Below are positions 6,935 to 7,844 of a stretch of DNA of 7,844 bases, piece after piece. The translations under genes and the position numbers were made by a program. The notes under the pieces are model-generated. The model saw only the letters and a list, made by a program, of their open reading frames with translations, did not search any database and had not been told where the DNA came from. Numbering within the stretch: position 1 is the stretch's first letter; each line of letters begins with the position of its first letter. The DNA comes from a bacterium (GTDB lineage: Bacteria; Bacillota_I; Bacilli_A; RFN20; UBA1709): positions 1-7,844 of the forward strand of contig JAAZGG010000146.1 of assembly GCA_012511355.1 (NCBI GenBank), given 5' to 3'.

Positions 6935-7035
6935 TAAATTGCCCAAAAAAAGAATAAAAAACAATAATGTTTTTCGTCGTTTGGCATAAAAAGGTAAAAG
7001 TCAAGGCTTTTTAGGAAGAAAAGTCGGGCTAGCGG

Positions 7036-7064
7036 TTGAATTTTTTGCATTTTTAGGTTAAAAT
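7036..7064 (+). promoter_or_regulatory. Promoter of lysS
   Basis: A -35 box TTGAAT (7036-7041) and a -10 box TAAAAT (7059-7064) are separated by 17 bases, each one or two mismatches from consensus. Transcription would start near 7071, leaving a leader of about 26 bases. This is too short for a T-box or other aminoacyl-tRNA-sensing leader. Confidence 0.7.
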
Positions 7065-7096
7065 TTTCCTTGCTACCAAGAATGAGGTGTTTAATT

Positions 7097-7844
7097 ATGG
7101 CGAATGAACAAAACTTGTCTGATCAAGAAATAGTTAGAAGAGAAAAAGTAAATAAATTAATCAAACTAGGGATTGAACCTTTTGGTCAAAGATTTGAAAG
7201 AACCCATTTATCCAGCAAATTACGAGAAGAGTTTGGTGACAAGAGTCATGAAGAACTTGATAAAGCCAGCCATCAAGTAACTATTGCTGGTCGGATTATG
7301 ATGATTCGCGATATGGGGAAAGTCGCTTTTTTGACGCTTCAAGATTTGGGTGGCAAAATTCAAGTTTACCTACGTAAAGATGTAGTTGGCGAAGAAGTTT
7401 TCACCAATGTTTTTAAGCAGAGTGATATTGGGGACATCATCGGTGTCAGTGGTACGATTATGCGGACAAGAACAGGTGAACTATCGGTGCGGGCTACTAC
7501 CTATACCCACTTAACCAAGGCTTTTAAGCCTTTACCCGAAAAGTTTCATGGTCTAACCGATGTTGAAGAGCGCTACCGCCGTCGTTATCTTGATTTAATC
7601 ATGAATGAAGAGGCTAAGCGCTGTGCCTTATTAAGACCAAAAATCATCCGCTCAATTCAAAGATATATGGATGGCCAAGGTTTTGTTGAGGTTGAAACTC
7701 CAGTTTTACAAGCCATTTTAGGGGGAGCGAATGCTCGGCCTTTCATCACCCATCACAACACCTTAGATATGGACTTTTATTTAAGAATTGCTACAGAACT
7801 ACCCCTAAAGCGTTTAATTGTGGGTGGTTTAGAGAAAGTTTATG
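7097..7844 (+). CDS. lysS: Lysyl-tRNA synthetase, class II, C-terminal half cut off by the window edge
   Basis: Charges tRNA-Lys with lysine for translation. 249 codons plus one base are present of an expected 490-500. The ATG is preceded by GAGGTG (7084-7089) at 7 bases. The N-terminus has the usual REKVNKLIKLGIEPFG segment (about 15-30). The OB-fold anticodon-binding domain follows at about 61-145 (VTIAGRIMMIRDMGKVAF, LTLQDLGGKIQVYL). The conserved ERYRRRYLDLI is at 158-168. Class II motif 1 is at about 181-203 (FVEVETPVLQ), followed by GGANARPFITHHN and the YLRIATELPLKRL segment that leads into motif 2, where the window ends. One small variation is Asn for the more usual Ala in GGAAARPF. 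The gene is transcribed away from the CdaR-type regulator and shows no functional link to it. Confidence 0.97.
   Translation, partial: MANEQNLSDQEIVRREKVNKLIKLGIEPFGQRFERTHLSSKLREEFGDKSHEELDKASHQVTIAGRIMMIRDMGKVAFLTLQDLGGKIQVYLRKDVVGEEVFTNVFKQSDIGDIIGVSGTIMRTRTGELSVRATTYTHLTKAFKPLPEKFHGLTDVEERYRRRYLDLIMNEEAKRCALLRPKIIRSIQRYMDGQGFVEVETPVLQAILGGANARPFITHHNTLDMDFYLRIATELPLKRLIVGGLEKVY

Noticed and set aside
6905..6964. A 20-residue hydrophobic N-terminal extension of the CdaR-type regulator, starting at a TTG
   Set aside because: The stretch lies over the extended -10 promoter and has no ribosome binding site, while the ATG at 6904 has GGAG at 8 bases and begins the known domain.
6988..7013. 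AAAAAG...CTTTTT inverted arms in the divergent spacer, seen as a possible terminator or operator
   Set aside because: The arms are six nearly pure A/T pairs with a long loop; such repeats are expected by chance in an A/T-rich spacer, and both flanking genes point away from it.
7069..7080. Small hairpin CTTG-CTAC-CAAG in the lysS leader
   Set aside because: A four-pair stem is too weak to regulate and is likely to be chance.
6965..7096. A T-box or other lysine-sensing leader upstream of lysS
   Set aside because: The lysS promoter leaves a leader of only about 26 bases, with no specifier hairpin, T-box sequence or terminator.

Overview
The window reads as chromosomal DNA from a low-GC Gram-positive lineage, probably in the Bacilli near Erysipelotrichia or the Acholeplasma-like Mollicutes. 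The signs are an AT-rich composition, strong AGGAGG-type ribosome binding sites, Firmicute-type short GpmA, PotD and PotA proteins that are longer than those of Escherichia coli, and tryptophan encoded by TGG with no in-frame TGA, so the standard bacterial code is used. The placement is an inference from gene style, not from a marker search.

Positions 1-4951, all on the minus strand, hold one polyamine-uptake operon. Read in transcription order it is an XRE-cupin regulator, then potA (ATPase), potB and potC (permeases) and potD (binding protein, cut off by the window start). The genes are packed tightly: potA starts 12 bases after the regulator ends, and potB, potC and potD each start inside the end of the gene before. 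One promoter with perfect consensus hexamers (TTGACA, 17 bases, TATAAT) lies just upstream of the regulator. It is overlaid by two perfect inverted repeats that are good operator candidates. The likely circuit is that the regulator senses a polyamine-related signal through its cupin domain and controls its own operon.

Positions 5068-6934, also minus strand, hold a second, two-gene operon: a CdaR-type sugar-diacid/glycerate regulator followed by a 2,3-bisphosphoglycerate-dependent phosphoglycerate mutase whose start codon lies inside the regulator's last codons. A rho-independent terminator directly follows the mutase stop codon and separates this operon from the pot promoter.

From 7036 onward, on the plus strand and divergent from the CdaR gene, is a promoter with a short leader and the first half of lysS (class II lysyl-tRNA synthetase), cut off by the window end.

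No mobile element, CRISPR array, tRNA, rRNA or riboswitch was seen. The longest stretch without a gene is the 192-base divergent spacer at 6905-7096. The genes belong to known families. The points most worth following up are the duplicated C-terminal region of PotA, the PotD signal sequence that lacks a lipobox cysteine, the coupling of a CdaR regulator to phosphoglycerate mutase, and the palindromes in the pot promoter. I see no sign of a wholly new system.
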